Of a DNA stretch of 46,004 nucleotides, positions 16,032 to 25,013 are shown one piece after another. A program made the position numbers and the translations under genes. The DNA is from Burkholderiaceae bacterium (lineage in GTDB: Bacteria; Pseudomonadota; Gammaproteobacteria; Burkholderiales; Burkholderiaceae_D): assembly GCA_022701635.1 (NCBI GenBank), contig JAKOOD010000396.1:1-46004 (forward strand), written 5' to 3'. The first letter of the stretch is position 1. Every line of letters begins with the position of its first letter. The notes beneath the pieces were generated by a model. It searched no databases. It was given only the letters and a program-made list of their open reading frames with translations, and had not been told where the DNA came from.

Positions 16032-17330
16032 TCAGGCGTCGCGGGCGCCGAGCGAAAACGCCGACCCGGCATGGTTGGCTTCGGCCAGTGCGCGGCCGGG
16101 TTCGTCCTGCTCGCGGCCCGGCTGGCGGCCGCGGCCCTGCTGTTGCTGCTGCTGCGGATCGCCGAACGGGGATGCGCCGCTGTTCTTCGGTGTCGGGGTC
16201 ACGGACACCGCGACGTCGGTGTACTGGCGCTGGGCCAGGTCGTTGCGCAGGTTGTCGCTGACGGTCTGGAGCTGGCGCAGTACTTCGCCGTTGCTGGCGG
16301 AGATGTTCACTTCCAGCGTACCGTTGCTGTGACGGATCGCGATGTCGATGCGACCCAGCTGGGGCGGCTCGAGGCGGATCACGGCCTGCTCCACGTTCTT
16401 CCCGACCTGCACCTGCAGGCGGTCGCCGAGGGCTTCCTGGAGGCTCTGGCGCCAGGCGGTCGGCGGACCGGCCAGCTTGACCGTATCGGCGCCCGGCTGG
16501 GGGCCGGCGGGCGCGGCGACGGCAACCTGCGGCGTGGCGGTGGTCGTGGTGGCGGTTGTCACGGTACGCTCGGCGGCGCCGTCCTGTCGGGCGTCGGTAT
16601 CGGCGCCGGCATTGGCGCCGGCCTGGCTGCCCGCCTGGCCGGCGGCGGCCTGGACGGCGAAGCGCACGGCGCCGTCGTCCTGGCGCGCGGCCTGGGCGGT
16701 TTGCGCCGGCAGCTGGGCCAGTGCGATGTCGGCGCGGCGGCCGCCATCCTGGCCGGCCGCGCTCAGGCCATGTACGGCGCCGCTGCCGCTGCCGGCCGCC
16801 TGGGCGGCGGGCTTGCGTTCACCGCCGGCGGCGCCGCCCGCGGCCGTGTCGCCGCCCTGGGCGACCTGCACCGCCTGCACGATCTGCATCGGCGTCAGCG
16901 GCATCAGCGGCATGGCCATCGCGGCCAGCAGCGTGTTGTCCTGGGCGCCGGCGCCGGCGCCGTCGTCGCCTTCGGCGGACGGGCGGGTGTCGGCGGCGGA
17001 TGCGCCCGCATCCGCGCTGGCGCTTGCCGTCCCGGACGGGACATCCGCCGGCGCCGCGGCCTGCAGGGCTTGCGACAACGCGGCGAAGGCATTCCCCGGC
17101 AGGACCGGCAGGGACGGCTGCGCGGCGGCGCCGTCGGCCTGGTCGAGCCATTGCGCAAACGGCGCGGCGGGCGGGACCGGCGTGGCAGCGGTGGTGGTCC
17201 CGGCCGGCTGCTGGCCGGCGCCGGCGGCGACGGTTTGCGCTGCCTGCACGGCGGCGCCGCTGGCCGCGGCCGGTGCCGATGCCTGTGCCGTCGAGGCGGC
17301 GGTGTTGACTAAGGTGGACATCATGCTCAT
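16032..17330 (-). CDS. fliK: FliK/LafE hook-length control protein
   Basis: This 432-residue secreted ruler switches export from hook to filament subunits. The first 280 residues are low-complexity, rich in Ala, Gln and Gly, as usual for FliK. The C-terminal FliK domain is clear at about residues 295-380 (LQVQVGKNVEQAVIRLEPPQ, then LGRIDIAIRHSNGTLEVNIS and LRNDLAQRQYTDVAV). A poly-Gln stretch and a charged tail follow. Its start overlaps the fliT stop (ATGA). Confidence 0.92.
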   Translation of the reverse strand: MSMMSTLVNTAASTAQASAPAAASGAAVQAAQTVAAGAGQQPAGTTTAATPVPPAAPFAQWLDQADGAAAQPSLPVLPGNAFAALSQALQAAAPADVPSGTASASADAGASAADTRPSAEGDDGAGAGAQDNTLLAAMAMPLMPLTPMQIVQAVQVAQGGDTAAGGAAGGERKPAAQAAGSGSGAVHGLSAAGQDGGRRADIALAQLPAQTAQAARQDDGAVRFAVQAAAGQAGSQAGANAGADTDARQDGAAERTVTTATTTTATPQVAVAAPAGPQPGADTVKLAGPPTAWRQSLQEALGDRLQVQVGKNVEQAVIRLEPPQLGRIDIAIRHSNGTLEVNISASNGEVLRQLQTVSDNLRNDLAQRQYTDVAVSVTPTPKNSGASPFGDPQQQQQQGRGRQPGREQDEPGRALAEANHAGSAFSLGARDA

Positions 17331-17650
17331 CCCTGGCTCATGCCTGATTCGGTGTCGCTGTGCATCGCATACGCGGCCCAGCCGTCTTTGTTGTTACGAA
17401 GTTGCTCCAGGCGGGCTGCCAGCGCGCCGGAGGCCACGGCGGTGGCCTCGAGGGCGGCGTCGTGGGCCGTGCGCAGGCGCTGCAGGGCCTGGCGTTCGGC
17501 CACGCTCCACGGACCGCGTGCGGCCAGCGCCTGCAATTGCGGCGCCAGCGCGTTCACGTGCTCCCCGAGCCGCGCCCAGTCGGCGCCGGCGGCGGCGGCG
17601 CGCAGCGCGTCGCCCATGCGCAGCAGTTGGGCCTGGCGCAGCTCAGCCAT
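17327..17650 (-). CDS. fliT: FliT-like export chaperone for FliD
   Basis: This 107-residue helical protein sits directly after fliS and before fliK, the position of fliT/lafD. The sequence is Ala-, Leu- and Arg-rich, with helices such as ADWARLGEHVNALAPQLQAL and AERQALQRLRTAHDAALEAT. FliT is poorly conserved, so the call relies on size, helical character and context. It overlaps fliS by 8 bases and fliK by 4. It would act in the cytoplasm on FliD. Confidence 0.75.
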   Translation of the reverse strand: MAELRQAQLLRMGDALRAAAAGADWARLGEHVNALAPQLQALAARGPWSVAERQALQRLRTAHDAALEATAVASGALAARLEQLRNNKDGWAAYAMHSDTESGMSQG

Positions 17651-18032
17651 TGCGCGCCTGGACGCCGTGCCAGCCCTGGCGGATCGTGGTCATGATCTTC
17701 ACGACTTCGTCGATCATGGCCGGGTCCTGCTTGATGCCGGCGCCATGCAGGTGGCGCGCGCAGAAGTCATACAGGTTGGCCAGGTTGGCCACGACCTGGC
17801 CGCCGCTCTCGAAATCGAGGGAGCTGGACAGGCCGTTGATGATGTCGACGCACTTGTTGATGCTGGCCGCGCGCGGCTCGTAGCGCTTGGCGACGATGTG
17901 GGCGCGCGCACGCGCCAGTTCGTCGAGCAGGCCGTCGGTCAGCAGCAGGACGAGTTCGATGGGCGAGGCGCGCGAGGTCTGCGCATCCAGGCTGGTGGAG
18001 TGATAGCTGGCGTAGGCTTCTTGATAGGACAT
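17643..18032 (-). CDS. fliS: FliS, flagellin export chaperone
   Basis: This 129-residue four-helix chaperone binds the flagellin C-terminus. It begins MSYQEAYASYHSTSLDAQTSRASPIELVLLLTDG, where the P-x-E-L-v-L-L-L-Y/T-D-G motif is diagnostic (residue positions about 24-35). It continues with KCVDIINGLSSSLDFESGG and VANLANLYDFCARHL. It lies 10 bases after fliD. Confidence 0.95.
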   Translation of the reverse strand: MSYQEAYASYHSTSLDAQTSRASPIELVLLLTDGLLDELARARAHIVAKRYEPRAASINKCVDIINGLSSSLDFESGGQVVANLANLYDFCARHLHGAGIKQDPAMIDEVVKIMTTIRQGWHGVQARNG

Positions 18033-18042
18033 GGTTGCTCTC

Positions 18043-19458
18043 TCAGGACTTGTCGCTGCTGAACAGTGCGTCGAACATGGAAAGGTTGGAGTTCATCGTC
18101 GACTGCAGCGCTTGCAGGTCGGTGTATTGCTTCAGGTAGCGGGAGTAGGCCGAGTTGTACATCGCGTCGAGGTCGGACTGGCGCTTGCTCAGGGTCGCCG
18201 ACAGGGCGTTGTTGGCGTCGGTACGCGTCTTGATCTGGCCGGTGGCGCTGTTGCTCCACTGGTTCAGGTAAGTGTTCAAGGAGCCGGCGACGCCGCTCGG
18301 ATTGCTGATGCTGGCCGAGCCGAGCAGTTTGTCGAGGCCGGTCGGGTCGACCGTCAGCTGCTTGGTCAGGCGTGCCGAATCCAGGCTCAGCGAGCCGTCG
18401 CGGTTGGCGGTGATGCCGTAGCTGGCCAGCGAGGTGGCGCCGAGCGGGCGCATCAGCGACACCAGGCGGCTCTGCAGGGCCGAGACGCCGGCGTCGTGCG
18501 CGAAGGCGCCGGCGCTGACCTTGTTGGCCGGATCGCCGGCGTCGACCAGGCTGTCGATCGCGCTCTTGAGCTTGTTGTAGGCGTCGACGAAGGACTGCAC
18601 GTTCTTGGTGGTGCCGTTGCTGTCGCCCGAGACCGTCAGCGTGACCGGCGTGCTGCCCGTGCTCTGGGCCTTGCTGACCGTGAACGACACGCCGTCGATG
18701 TTGGTGAAGGTGTTCGAGGACTGCTTGATCGCGGTGCCGTTCTCGCCGCCCAGCATGACGATCGCGTCCTGGGCCGCGGTCACCATGGTGCGGTTGCTGG
18801 TGGCCAGGCCGGTCTGCAGGCTGGAGCCGGTCGCGCCCGAGGGGTCGAGCGAGATGGTGTTGGCGACGCCGGTGTTCTTCGAGGTCAGCACCAGGCGGGT
18901 CTCGGTGCCGATGGTGACCACGCCGGCCGACACCTGGCCGGCATTGCCGGAGGAACGGTTGATCGCGGATGCCAGTTCGCGCACGCTCAGCACGCCGTCC
19001 TTGTCGGTGTCGGCATTCGCGGCCGACAGGTCGACGTCGAAGGTCAGCGGGGTGGCGGTGGTCGAGCTCTCGTCCTGCAGCTTGACCTTCAGCGTGCCGC
19101 CGAGGGTGGCGCCGTCGGCCAGGCCGTTGTACGAGACCTGGCCGGCGGTCGCGACCTGCTTCACGAACAGGCTGTAGGTGCCGGAGGCCGCGCTCGGCTT
19201 GGCGCTGGCGCTGCCGAAGCTGGTGTCGGACAGGATGGCGCTCTGCGCCAGCACCGACTTGCCCAGGCCGGTCAGCGTGCTCAGGCTGCCCTGGAAGGCG
19301 GAGATGGCCGAGCTCAGGGTCGACAGCGCCTTGGCGGTCGCGGTCGTGGTCGTGGTGTCGGTCTGGATCTTGGCCTGCAGGGTGGCGGTGGACTTTTCCG
19401 CCAGCGCCTGCGCGGTGGTGGTCGGATCGTAAGCCGGTGCGGTAATCGTTGATGCCAT
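18043..19458 (-). CDS. fliD: FliD/LafB filament cap protein
   Basis: This 471-residue cap promotes flagellin folding at the filament tip. The ATG at 19458 (MASTITAPAYDPTTTAQALA) is used because the frame upstream runs into fliJ. Features are the N-terminal domain with S-A-I-S-A-F-Q-G-S-L, and the IN motif region near residue 110-180. The conserved FliD C-terminus reads SYGITANRDGSLSLDSARL, later YLKQYTDLQALQSTMNSNLSML-like ending. The protein is Ser/Thr-rich. It follows fliJ by 14 bases. Confidence 0.95.
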   Translation of the reverse strand: MASTITAPAYDPTTTAQALAEKSTATLQAKIQTDTTTTTATAKALSTLSSAISAFQGSLSTLTGLGKSVLAQSAILSDTSFGSASAKPSAASGTYSLFVKQVATAGQVSYNGLADGATLGGTLKVKLQDESSTTATPLTFDVDLSAANADTDKDGVLSVRELASAINRSSGNAGQVSAGVVTIGTETRLVLTSKNTGVANTISLDPSGATGSSLQTGLATSNRTMVTAAQDAIVMLGGENGTAIKQSSNTFTNIDGVSFTVSKAQSTGSTPVTLTVSGDSNGTTKNVQSFVDAYNKLKSAIDSLVDAGDPANKVSAGAFAHDAGVSALQSRLVSLMRPLGATSLASYGITANRDGSLSLDSARLTKQLTVDPTGLDKLLGSASISNPSGVAGSLNTYLNQWSNSATGQIKTRTDANNALSATLSKRQSDLDAMYNSAYSRYLKQYTDLQALQSTMNSNLSMFDALFSSDKS

Positions 19459-19472
19459 GTCTGTTCCTTTGG

Positions 19473-19922
19473 TTATTCGGCCCGTCCGGCCAGCCACGAT
19501 TGCGTGGCGATTTCGTCTTCGCGCTTGCGCTGCGCGCGGTCCTGTTCGCGGCCGAACGCGGCTTCCTGCTGGGCCAGCACCTTGCCGAGCAGTTCGCGCC
19601 GGGTCCAGGCTTGCGTCAGCCTGCCCTGCGAGACCGCCATGTTGGCCTCGATCAGGTGCAGGTCGGTGCGGTGGGTGTCCGCCAGCGCGAACACGGCTTG
19701 CTTGTAGTTGCCGCAGTTGGCCGCCAGCACCGGCGACAGCGCGCCGGCGGATTGGCCCGATGCGCCGCTGCCGACAGCCAGCTCCGTCAACCGGTCGACG
19801 CTGTTCTGGAAGCGCACGCGCGTCGCTTCCTGCTTGGCGAGATCGGCCTGCAGGCGCTCGACTTCGGTGCTGCGCAGGCGCACCAGCGTGCCCAGGCTCT
19901 CGATCGTATTCATCTTGCTCAT
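19473..19922 (-). CDS. fliJ: FliJ, export apparatus stalk protein
   Basis: This 149-residue coiled-coil protein acts as the central stalk of the FliI ATPase ring. The start at 19922 (MSKMNTIESLGTLVRLRSTE) overlaps the fliI stop (ATGA), which decides it over a much longer open frame. Long helices (VERLQADLAKQEATRVRFQNS and RRELLGKVLAQQEAAFGREQ) match the FliJ pattern. The gene is last in the tightly overlapping fliGHIJ group. Confidence 0.88.
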   Translation of the reverse strand: MSKMNTIESLGTLVRLRSTEVERLQADLAKQEATRVRFQNSVDRLTELAVGSGASGQSAGALSPVLAANCGNYKQAVFALADTHRTDLHLIEANMAVSQGRLTQAWTRRELLGKVLAQQEAAFGREQDRAQRKREDEIATQSWLAGRAE

Positions 19923-21235
19923 GCCATCATCGCTTTCAGCTGGTCGACCGACGGTGCCAGCGGCGCGTCTTCGCGCGTGCCCTGGCACAGGAAGGCTTCG
20001 ATGTGCGGATGCAGCTTGACGGCGCGGTCGGTCTCCGGATCGGCGCCCGGCTGGTAGGCGCCGAGCGGGATCAGGTCGCGCACGCGCGCATGCTTGGCCA
20101 TCGCCGCCTTCAGCTTGCGCGCGGCCTGCGCATGCTCGGGGCCGACCACCTGCGCCATGCAGCGGCTGATCGACTGGGCGACGTCGATCGCCGGATAGTG
20201 GCCGCGCTCGGCCAGTTCGCGCGTCAGCACGATGTGGCCGTCGAGGATGGCGCGCGCGCTGTCGACGACCGGGTCCTGCTGGTCGTCGCCTTCGGCCAGC
20301 ACCGTATAGATGGCGCTCATGCTGCCGTTGGCGTTCTCGCCGTTGCCGGCCGATTCGCACAACTGCGGCAGGTTCGAGAACACCGACGGCGGATAGCCGC
20401 GCGTGGCCGGCGGTTCGCCCAGCGACAGCGCCACTTCGCGCAGCGCCATCGCATAGCGGGTCAGCGAATCGCACAGCAGCAGCACGTTCTGGCCGCGGTC
20501 GCGGAAGTGGGCCGCGATCGAGTGGCACATTTCCGTCGCCATCACGCGCATCATCGGCGATTCGTCGGCCGGCGCCACCACCACCACCGCGCGCTTCAGG
20601 CCATCCGGTCCGAGCGACTTCTCGACGAATTCGCGCACCTCGCGGTTACGCTCGCCGATCAGGCCGACGACGATCACGTCGGCCACGGTCTGGCGCGTGA
20701 TCAGGCCGAGCAGCACCGACTTGCCGACGCCGGAACCGGCCATCAGGCCGACGCGCTGGCCCTTGCCGATCGTGAGCATCGAATTGATCGCGCGCACGCC
20801 GACGTCGAGCGGCTCTTCCACCGGCGCCTTGCGCAGCGGATTGACCTTGGGCGGCGTGGTCGAAAGAAGCTGGTCGCCGCCGAGGCGGCCCAGGCCGTCG
20901 ATCGGCTCGCCCAGGCCGTTCACCATGCGGCCCATCCACGACGGGCCGATCTGGATGCTGGACGGGCCGGTGGCCGGCAGCACGCGCGCGCCGGTGACCA
21001 GGCCGTCGGCCTTCTTGAACGGCATCAGGTAGGTGACCTTGTCGCGGAAGCCCACCACCTGGGCGTCGAGCCAGCCGCCGTCGACGGTCTCGACGCGGCA
21101 GCGCTGGCCGGTGTGCAGCTTGCAGCCGACGCTTTCCAGCAGCAGGCCCTGCACCGCGACCAGGCGGCCGGTCGGCACCGCCACCGGCACCGTGCCGATG
21201 TCGAGCGAACGCAGGGTTTCGGCGAGCGCGCTCAT
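19919..21235 (-). CDS. fliI: FliI, flagellar export ATPase
   Basis: This 438-residue cytoplasmic ATPase powers flagellar protein export. Walker A (AGSGVGKS) is at about residues 166-173, and the Walker B-like NVLLLCDSLTRYAMALREV is at about 250-270. Other family motifs are PLDVGVRAINSMLTIGKGQR, GLIGERNREVREFVE, GEPPATRGYPPSVFSNLP and DGHIVLTRELAERGHYPAID. Length is normal. It overlaps fliH and fliJ by 4 bases each. Confidence 0.97.
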   Translation of the reverse strand: MSALAETLRSLDIGTVPVAVPTGRLVAVQGLLLESVGCKLHTGQRCRVETVDGGWLDAQVVGFRDKVTYLMPFKKADGLVTGARVLPATGPSSIQIGPSWMGRMVNGLGEPIDGLGRLGGDQLLSTTPPKVNPLRKAPVEEPLDVGVRAINSMLTIGKGQRVGLMAGSGVGKSVLLGLITRQTVADVIVVGLIGERNREVREFVEKSLGPDGLKRAVVVVAPADESPMMRVMATEMCHSIAAHFRDRGQNVLLLCDSLTRYAMALREVALSLGEPPATRGYPPSVFSNLPQLCESAGNGENANGSMSAIYTVLAEGDDQQDPVVDSARAILDGHIVLTRELAERGHYPAIDVAQSISRCMAQVVGPEHAQAARKLKAAMAKHARVRDLIPLGAYQPGADPETDRAVKLHPHIEAFLCQGTREDAPLAPSVDQLKAMMA

Positions 21236-21912
21236 TCGTCACCTTTCGCATCGGCGGCGGTGAGGCCCTCGCGCACCTGCTCCATGCAGGCGGCCAGGCG
21301 GTTCTGGCAGCCGGCATCGACTTCGTGGTCGCCGGCGCGCACGCGGCATTCGCCCGGCACCAGGCTCGGGTCGGCCATCAGGTTCCACTTCTTGGCGCGC
21401 TTCGGATCGAGTTCCTGGATGCGCTTGAGTTCTTCCGGATTGAGCAGCACCTCGACCTCGTCGCGGGTCGGCGGCATGCCGGCCAGCGCCTCGTCGACCA
21501 GCGCCAGCATCTGCACCGGCTGCAGCGCCAGTTCGGCGCGGATCACCTGGCGCGCGATCTTGCCGACCAGGTCGACCACTTCGTTGCGTTGGGCATTGCG
21601 GTATTCGGTCTTCAGCTTCTTCAGGCCGCGCAGCATGGCGTCGACCGGCTTGAGCGCCGCTTCGATCTCGGCCAGCGCCTGCTGGCGGCCTTCCTCGTAG
21701 CCGCGCGCCAGTCCCTCGGCGTGGCCCGACTCCACGCCCTCGGTGCGGCCCTGTTCGAGGCCGACGTCGTAGCCGTCGCGCTGGCCCTGGCGGAAGCCGT
21801 CGGCGACCGCGCCCTGCCAGTCCTCGCCCGCGTTGGCCGAGGATGCGGTGGCGCCGCTCGCAGCGATGTACTGCGACAGCGGCGGGAAGTGATAAGGCCG
21901 GAACTGCTTCAT
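21232..21912 (-). CDS. fliH: FliH, negative regulator of FliI
   Basis: This 226-residue protein links FliI to the C-ring. It has the FliH N-terminal FRPYHFPPL motif, a central glycine-patterned helix (GFRQGQRDGYDVGLEQGRTE and GLARGYEEGRQQALAEIE) with GxxxG repeats, and a C-terminal domain with EVEVLLNPEEL and VRAGDHEVDAG. It overlaps fliG and fliI by 4 bases each. Confidence 0.93.
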   Translation of the reverse strand: MKQFRPYHFPPLSQYIAASGATASSANAGEDWQGAVADGFRQGQRDGYDVGLEQGRTEGVESGHAEGLARGYEEGRQQALAEIEAALKPVDAMLRGLKKLKTEYRNAQRNEVVDLVGKIARQVIRAELALQPVQMLALVDEALAGMPPTRDEVEVLLNPEELKRIQELDPKRAKKWNLMADPSLVPGECRVRAGDHEVDAGCQNRLAACMEQVREGLTAADAKGDE

Positions 21913-22931
21913 TCCGCGGTCGCCTCGGCAAACAGCTGCACTTCGATCTCACCGTTGTCGGCCAGCTCCTTGACCGAGGCCATGATCTCGCGGCGGGTCT
22001 GCTCGATGCGCGACATCGGCACCGGGCCGGAACGGCGCATCAGGTCCTCGAAGCTCTGGGCCTGGCGCTTCGGCATCGCGCCCAGCAGGGCGTCGCGCAG
22101 GGCCGGTTCGGCACCTTTCAGGGCGATCGCCCACTGCTCCAGCGGGATTTCGTCGAGCAGGCGCGAGATGGTCTGCTCGGTCTGTTTCGACAGGATGAAG
22201 AAGTCGTACATCGACATCTCGATCTTCGAGACCACCTCCGGATCGTGGGCGCGCAGCAGCTCGACCATCGTGCCGCGGTTGGTCGGCAGGCGGTTCAGGA
22301 TCTCGGCGGCCTGGCGCACGCCTTCGACCGTCGAGCTCTGGGTGTCGAGCGCGGACAGGCAGCGCTGGACCAGCTCTTCCAGCTCGGCCAGCAGGTCGCG
22401 GTCGATCTCTTCCAGGCGCGCCAGGTTCAGCAGCACCAGTTCGCGGCCTTCTTCCGGCAGCGCGTCGATGATCTGGCCGGCCAGCGCGGCCGGCAGGAAG
22501 GCCAGGAACACCGCCTGCATCTGCACGTGCTCGTTGGCGATGTATTCGGCCAGCCACTTGGGCGAGGCGTACTGCAGGCGCGCCATCATCGGGCGGATGG
22601 CGTCGCCATAGATCGTGTTCAGGACCGAGTTGGCGATCTCGCTGCCCAGCGCCAGGTCGAGCGAGCGCTTCAGGTAGCTGCGCGAGGCGCCGTGCAAGCC
22701 GCTTTGCTGGCGGTAGTCGTCGAAGAACTTCTGCGCCGCGTTCTTGACGGCGTCGACCTTGATGCCGCTCATCCGCGACATCACCTGGGTCAGCTCGATC
22801 AGTTCTTCGCGCTCGAGGCAGCGCAGGACCGCCGCGGCCGGCTCTTCGCCGATCGACAGCAGTACGATGGCGGCCTGTTCGACCGGAGTGAGAGCGACTT
22901 CCTGCATATCGTTACTGTTCAGTTCCGGCAT
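21909..22931 (-). CDS. fliG: FliG, motor switch protein (variant EHVQ motif)
   Basis: This C-ring protein receives torque from MotA. The start at 22931 (MPELNSNDMQEVALTPVEQ, 340 residues) is preceded by AGAAGA and overlaps fliF by 20 bases; an ATG at 22907 without overlap is the alternative. Domains are FliG_N (EQAAIVLLSIGEEPAAAVLRC), middle (WLAEYIANEHVQMQAVFLAF) and C-terminal torque domain (AIALKGAEPALRDALLGAM). The middle-domain EHPQ motif that contacts FliM reads E-H-V-Q here (about 134-137). The protein is closer in flavour to lateral-system FliG than to enteric FliG. Confidence 0.95.
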   Translation of the reverse strand: MPELNSNDMQEVALTPVEQAAIVLLSIGEEPAAAVLRCLEREELIELTQVMSRMSGIKVDAVKNAAQKFFDDYRQQSGLHGASRSYLKRSLDLALGSEIANSVLNTIYGDAIRPMMARLQYASPKWLAEYIANEHVQMQAVFLAFLPAALAGQIIDALPEEGRELVLLNLARLEEIDRDLLAELEELVQRCLSALDTQSSTVEGVRQAAEILNRLPTNRGTMVELLRAHDPEVVSKIEMSMYDFFILSKQTEQTISRLLDEIPLEQWAIALKGAEPALRDALLGAMPKRQAQSFEDLMRRSGPVPMSRIEQTRREIMASVKELADNGEIEVQLFAEATAE

Positions 22932-24627
22932 TTTTCTTCTGCACCCATTGTTTGACCACTTCCGCGACCCGCTCCGGTTCCTTGCCTGCAAGGACCTTCA
23001 GATGGTCGACCATCACATCCACAGCCGAACCGGCCGGGGGCAAATCATAGTTTTCGAGCAGCGGCTGGACCGGCAGCGTGCCGCCCAGCGCCGGGGTGGC
23101 GGCCGCGCCGCCGGCTGTCGCCGGGGCGGCCAGCGCACCGGCCGCCGCGCCGCCGGCCAGGGCCGGGGTGCCCGCCGCGCCCGCCAGTTGCGGGGCAGCG
23201 GCGCCTTGCGGCAGCACGCGCTGGGTCAGCGCACGCATCAGCGGACGCAGGACCAGGAACCAGCCCAGGATCGCGCCGATCGCGTACATCGCCCAGCCGG
23301 TCATGTCGACCACGTTGTCGCGCTGCTGGTACCACGGCTCGATCGGGGCCGCTGCCGGGAAGCTCAGGGCCGACACCGCCAGCACGTCGCCGCGCTGGGT
23401 GTCGATGCCGAGGCCGCCGCGCAGGATCTTCTCGATGTTGGCGATCTCGGCCGGCGTCCAGCCGGTCTTCGGCGTGGCCGCCTTGGCGTTGTTCAGCACC
23501 ACCGCCACCGACAGCTTCTTCAGGCGGCCGCGCGCACGCTTGATCTGGGTGATGGCGCGGTCGTAGGCGTACTGGCGGGTGGTCGCATTCTTGCGGTTGC
23601 TGCCGTCGTCCTGCTTGGGCGCGGCGTTGGGATCGGTGCCGGCTGCCGTTGCGCCGCCTTCCGGCGCCGCAGCGGCCGGCGGACGGTTCGACAGGGTGCC
23701 GGGCACGCCCAGCGCCATGCGGTTCCTGTCCATCTCTTCGCGCATCGCCTCGCTGGTCACCTTCGGGGCTTCGCCGTACTTCTCCTGGGTTTCCTCGATC
23801 TTGTCGTTGTCGACGTCGGCGGTCACGCTGACCTTGAAGTTGTCGGCACCCAGCACCGGGCCGAGCAGTTCGTTGACGTTGGTGCGCACCTCGTCCTGGA
23901 AGTGCTTGGCGGCGCTGTCGGCCTGGGCCGCGCCGTCGAAGCCTTCGCTCAGGTCGACGCGCGAGGACAGGTAGTTGCCGTTCTGGTCGACCAGCGACAC
24001 GCGCGCCGGCGACAGGCTGGCCACGCTGCCCGACACCAGGTTCACGATCGCCGCGATCTGTTCGTTCGACAGGGTGCGGCCCGGCTTCACCGCCACCACC
24101 ACCGAGGCCGACGACTTGTCGCCGTCGCTGGCGACGAAGGAGGTCGACTTGGCGATCGCCAGGTGCACGCGTGCCGAGGCGATCGCATCCATGGTCAGGA
24201 TCGATTGCGACAGCTCACCCTCCAGGCCGCGGCGGAAGCGCACGTCCTGCACGAACTGCGACACGCCCAGCGGGTCGTTCTTGTCCATCAGTTCGAGGCC
24301 GGCCGGCAGCTGCGCGGTCACGCCTTTGGCGGCCAGCAGCATGCGCACCTTGCCGAGCTGGGAAGAGGGCACCAGCACCTGGCCGGACTGCGGATGCACG
24401 CGGTAGGCCACGTGCTCGGCTTCGAGCACGCCCATCATGTCGGCGGCAGCGACCTTCTCGCTGGCGCCGAACACCGGCTTGTAGCTCGACTGGTCGTTCC
24501 ACATGTAGAGCATCACCGCGGCGGTCACGCCGAGGGCGAGGACCAGCATCGGGGTCAGGTTCCTGGAGAACGCGGGCGGGAGCGCGAGGCGCTTGCCGGC
24601 GATGGCGGACTTTAATGCAGCGATCAC
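22912..24627 (-). CDS. fliF: FliF, MS-ring protein
   Basis: This 571-residue protein builds the MS-ring. Two transmembrane helices lie at about residues 24-43 (LTPMLVLALGVTAAVMLYMW) and 440-462 (DMTGWAMYAIGAILGWFLVL). The periplasmic ring-building motifs include SQFVQDVRFRRGLEGELSQSI, ASARVHLAIAKSTSF and SASVVVAVKPGRTLSNEQI. The C-terminal cytoplasmic tail, after an Ala/Gly-rich linker, has the FliG-binding segment (VDVMVDHLKVLAGKEPERVA). The start codon is GTG with an AGGA site 8 bases before it. It lies 41 bases after fliE. Confidence 0.96.
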   Translation of the reverse strand: MIAALKSAIAGKRLALPPAFSRNLTPMLVLALGVTAAVMLYMWNDQSSYKPVFGASEKVAAADMMGVLEAEHVAYRVHPQSGQVLVPSSQLGKVRMLLAAKGVTAQLPAGLELMDKNDPLGVSQFVQDVRFRRGLEGELSQSILTMDAIASARVHLAIAKSTSFVASDGDKSSASVVVAVKPGRTLSNEQIAAIVNLVSGSVASLSPARVSLVDQNGNYLSSRVDLSEGFDGAAQADSAAKHFQDEVRTNVNELLGPVLGADNFKVSVTADVDNDKIEETQEKYGEAPKVTSEAMREEMDRNRMALGVPGTLSNRPPAAAAPEGGATAAGTDPNAAPKQDDGSNRKNATTRQYAYDRAITQIKRARGRLKKLSVAVVLNNAKAATPKTGWTPAEIANIEKILRGGLGIDTQRGDVLAVSALSFPAAAPIEPWYQQRDNVVDMTGWAMYAIGAILGWFLVLRPLMRALTQRVLPQGAAAPQLAGAAGTPALAGGAAAGALAAPATAGGAAATPALGGTLPVQPLLENYDLPPAGSAVDVMVDHLKVLAGKEPERVAEVVKQWVQKKNAGTEQ

Positions 24628-24668
24628 GTTTCGATTCCTGGGTGATTAAGCTTGATCAATGAACTTGA

Positions 24669-25013
24669 TCAAACTGGGAGCTTGAGCAGCTCGTCGACGG
24701 CGCCCATGACTTTATTGCGGACTTGCATCAACATGGAGAAGGACAGGTTCGCTTGCTGCGACGACAGCATGGCGCCGACCAGGTCGTCGCTCTTGCCGCT
24801 GTCGACCGCGGCCATCTTGTCGCCGGCGACGCGCTGTTCCTGGTCGACGCCGGCGATCGCATCCTTCATGCTCTGCGTGAAGGACGAGCCGCCATTGGCA
24901 TTCGCCTGGCCAAGCTGGGCGGCGTCGATCGACGGCGCCACCGCCAGGCGGCCGGCATCGTTGGTCAGTGCCGCCAGGTCGGCCCGGATCAGACCGGCAA
25001 GTTCAGTTCCCAT
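24669..25013 (-). CDS. fliE: FliE, MS-ring/rod junction protein
   Basis: This 114-residue protein joins the MS-ring to the proximal rod. The central motif (SFTQSMKDAIAGVDQEQRVA, then SDDLVGAMLSSQQANLSFSMLMQVRNKVM) is FliE-specific, as is the short C-terminal AVDELLKLPV ending. Length is standard. It is the first gene of the long minus-strand run and diverges from fliM, 351 bases away. Confidence 0.95.
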   Translation of the reverse strand: MGTELAGLIRADLAALTNDAGRLAVAPSIDAAQLGQANANGGSSFTQSMKDAIAGVDQEQRVAGDKMAAVDSGKSDDLVGAMLSSQQANLSFSMLMQVRNKVMGAVDELLKLPV

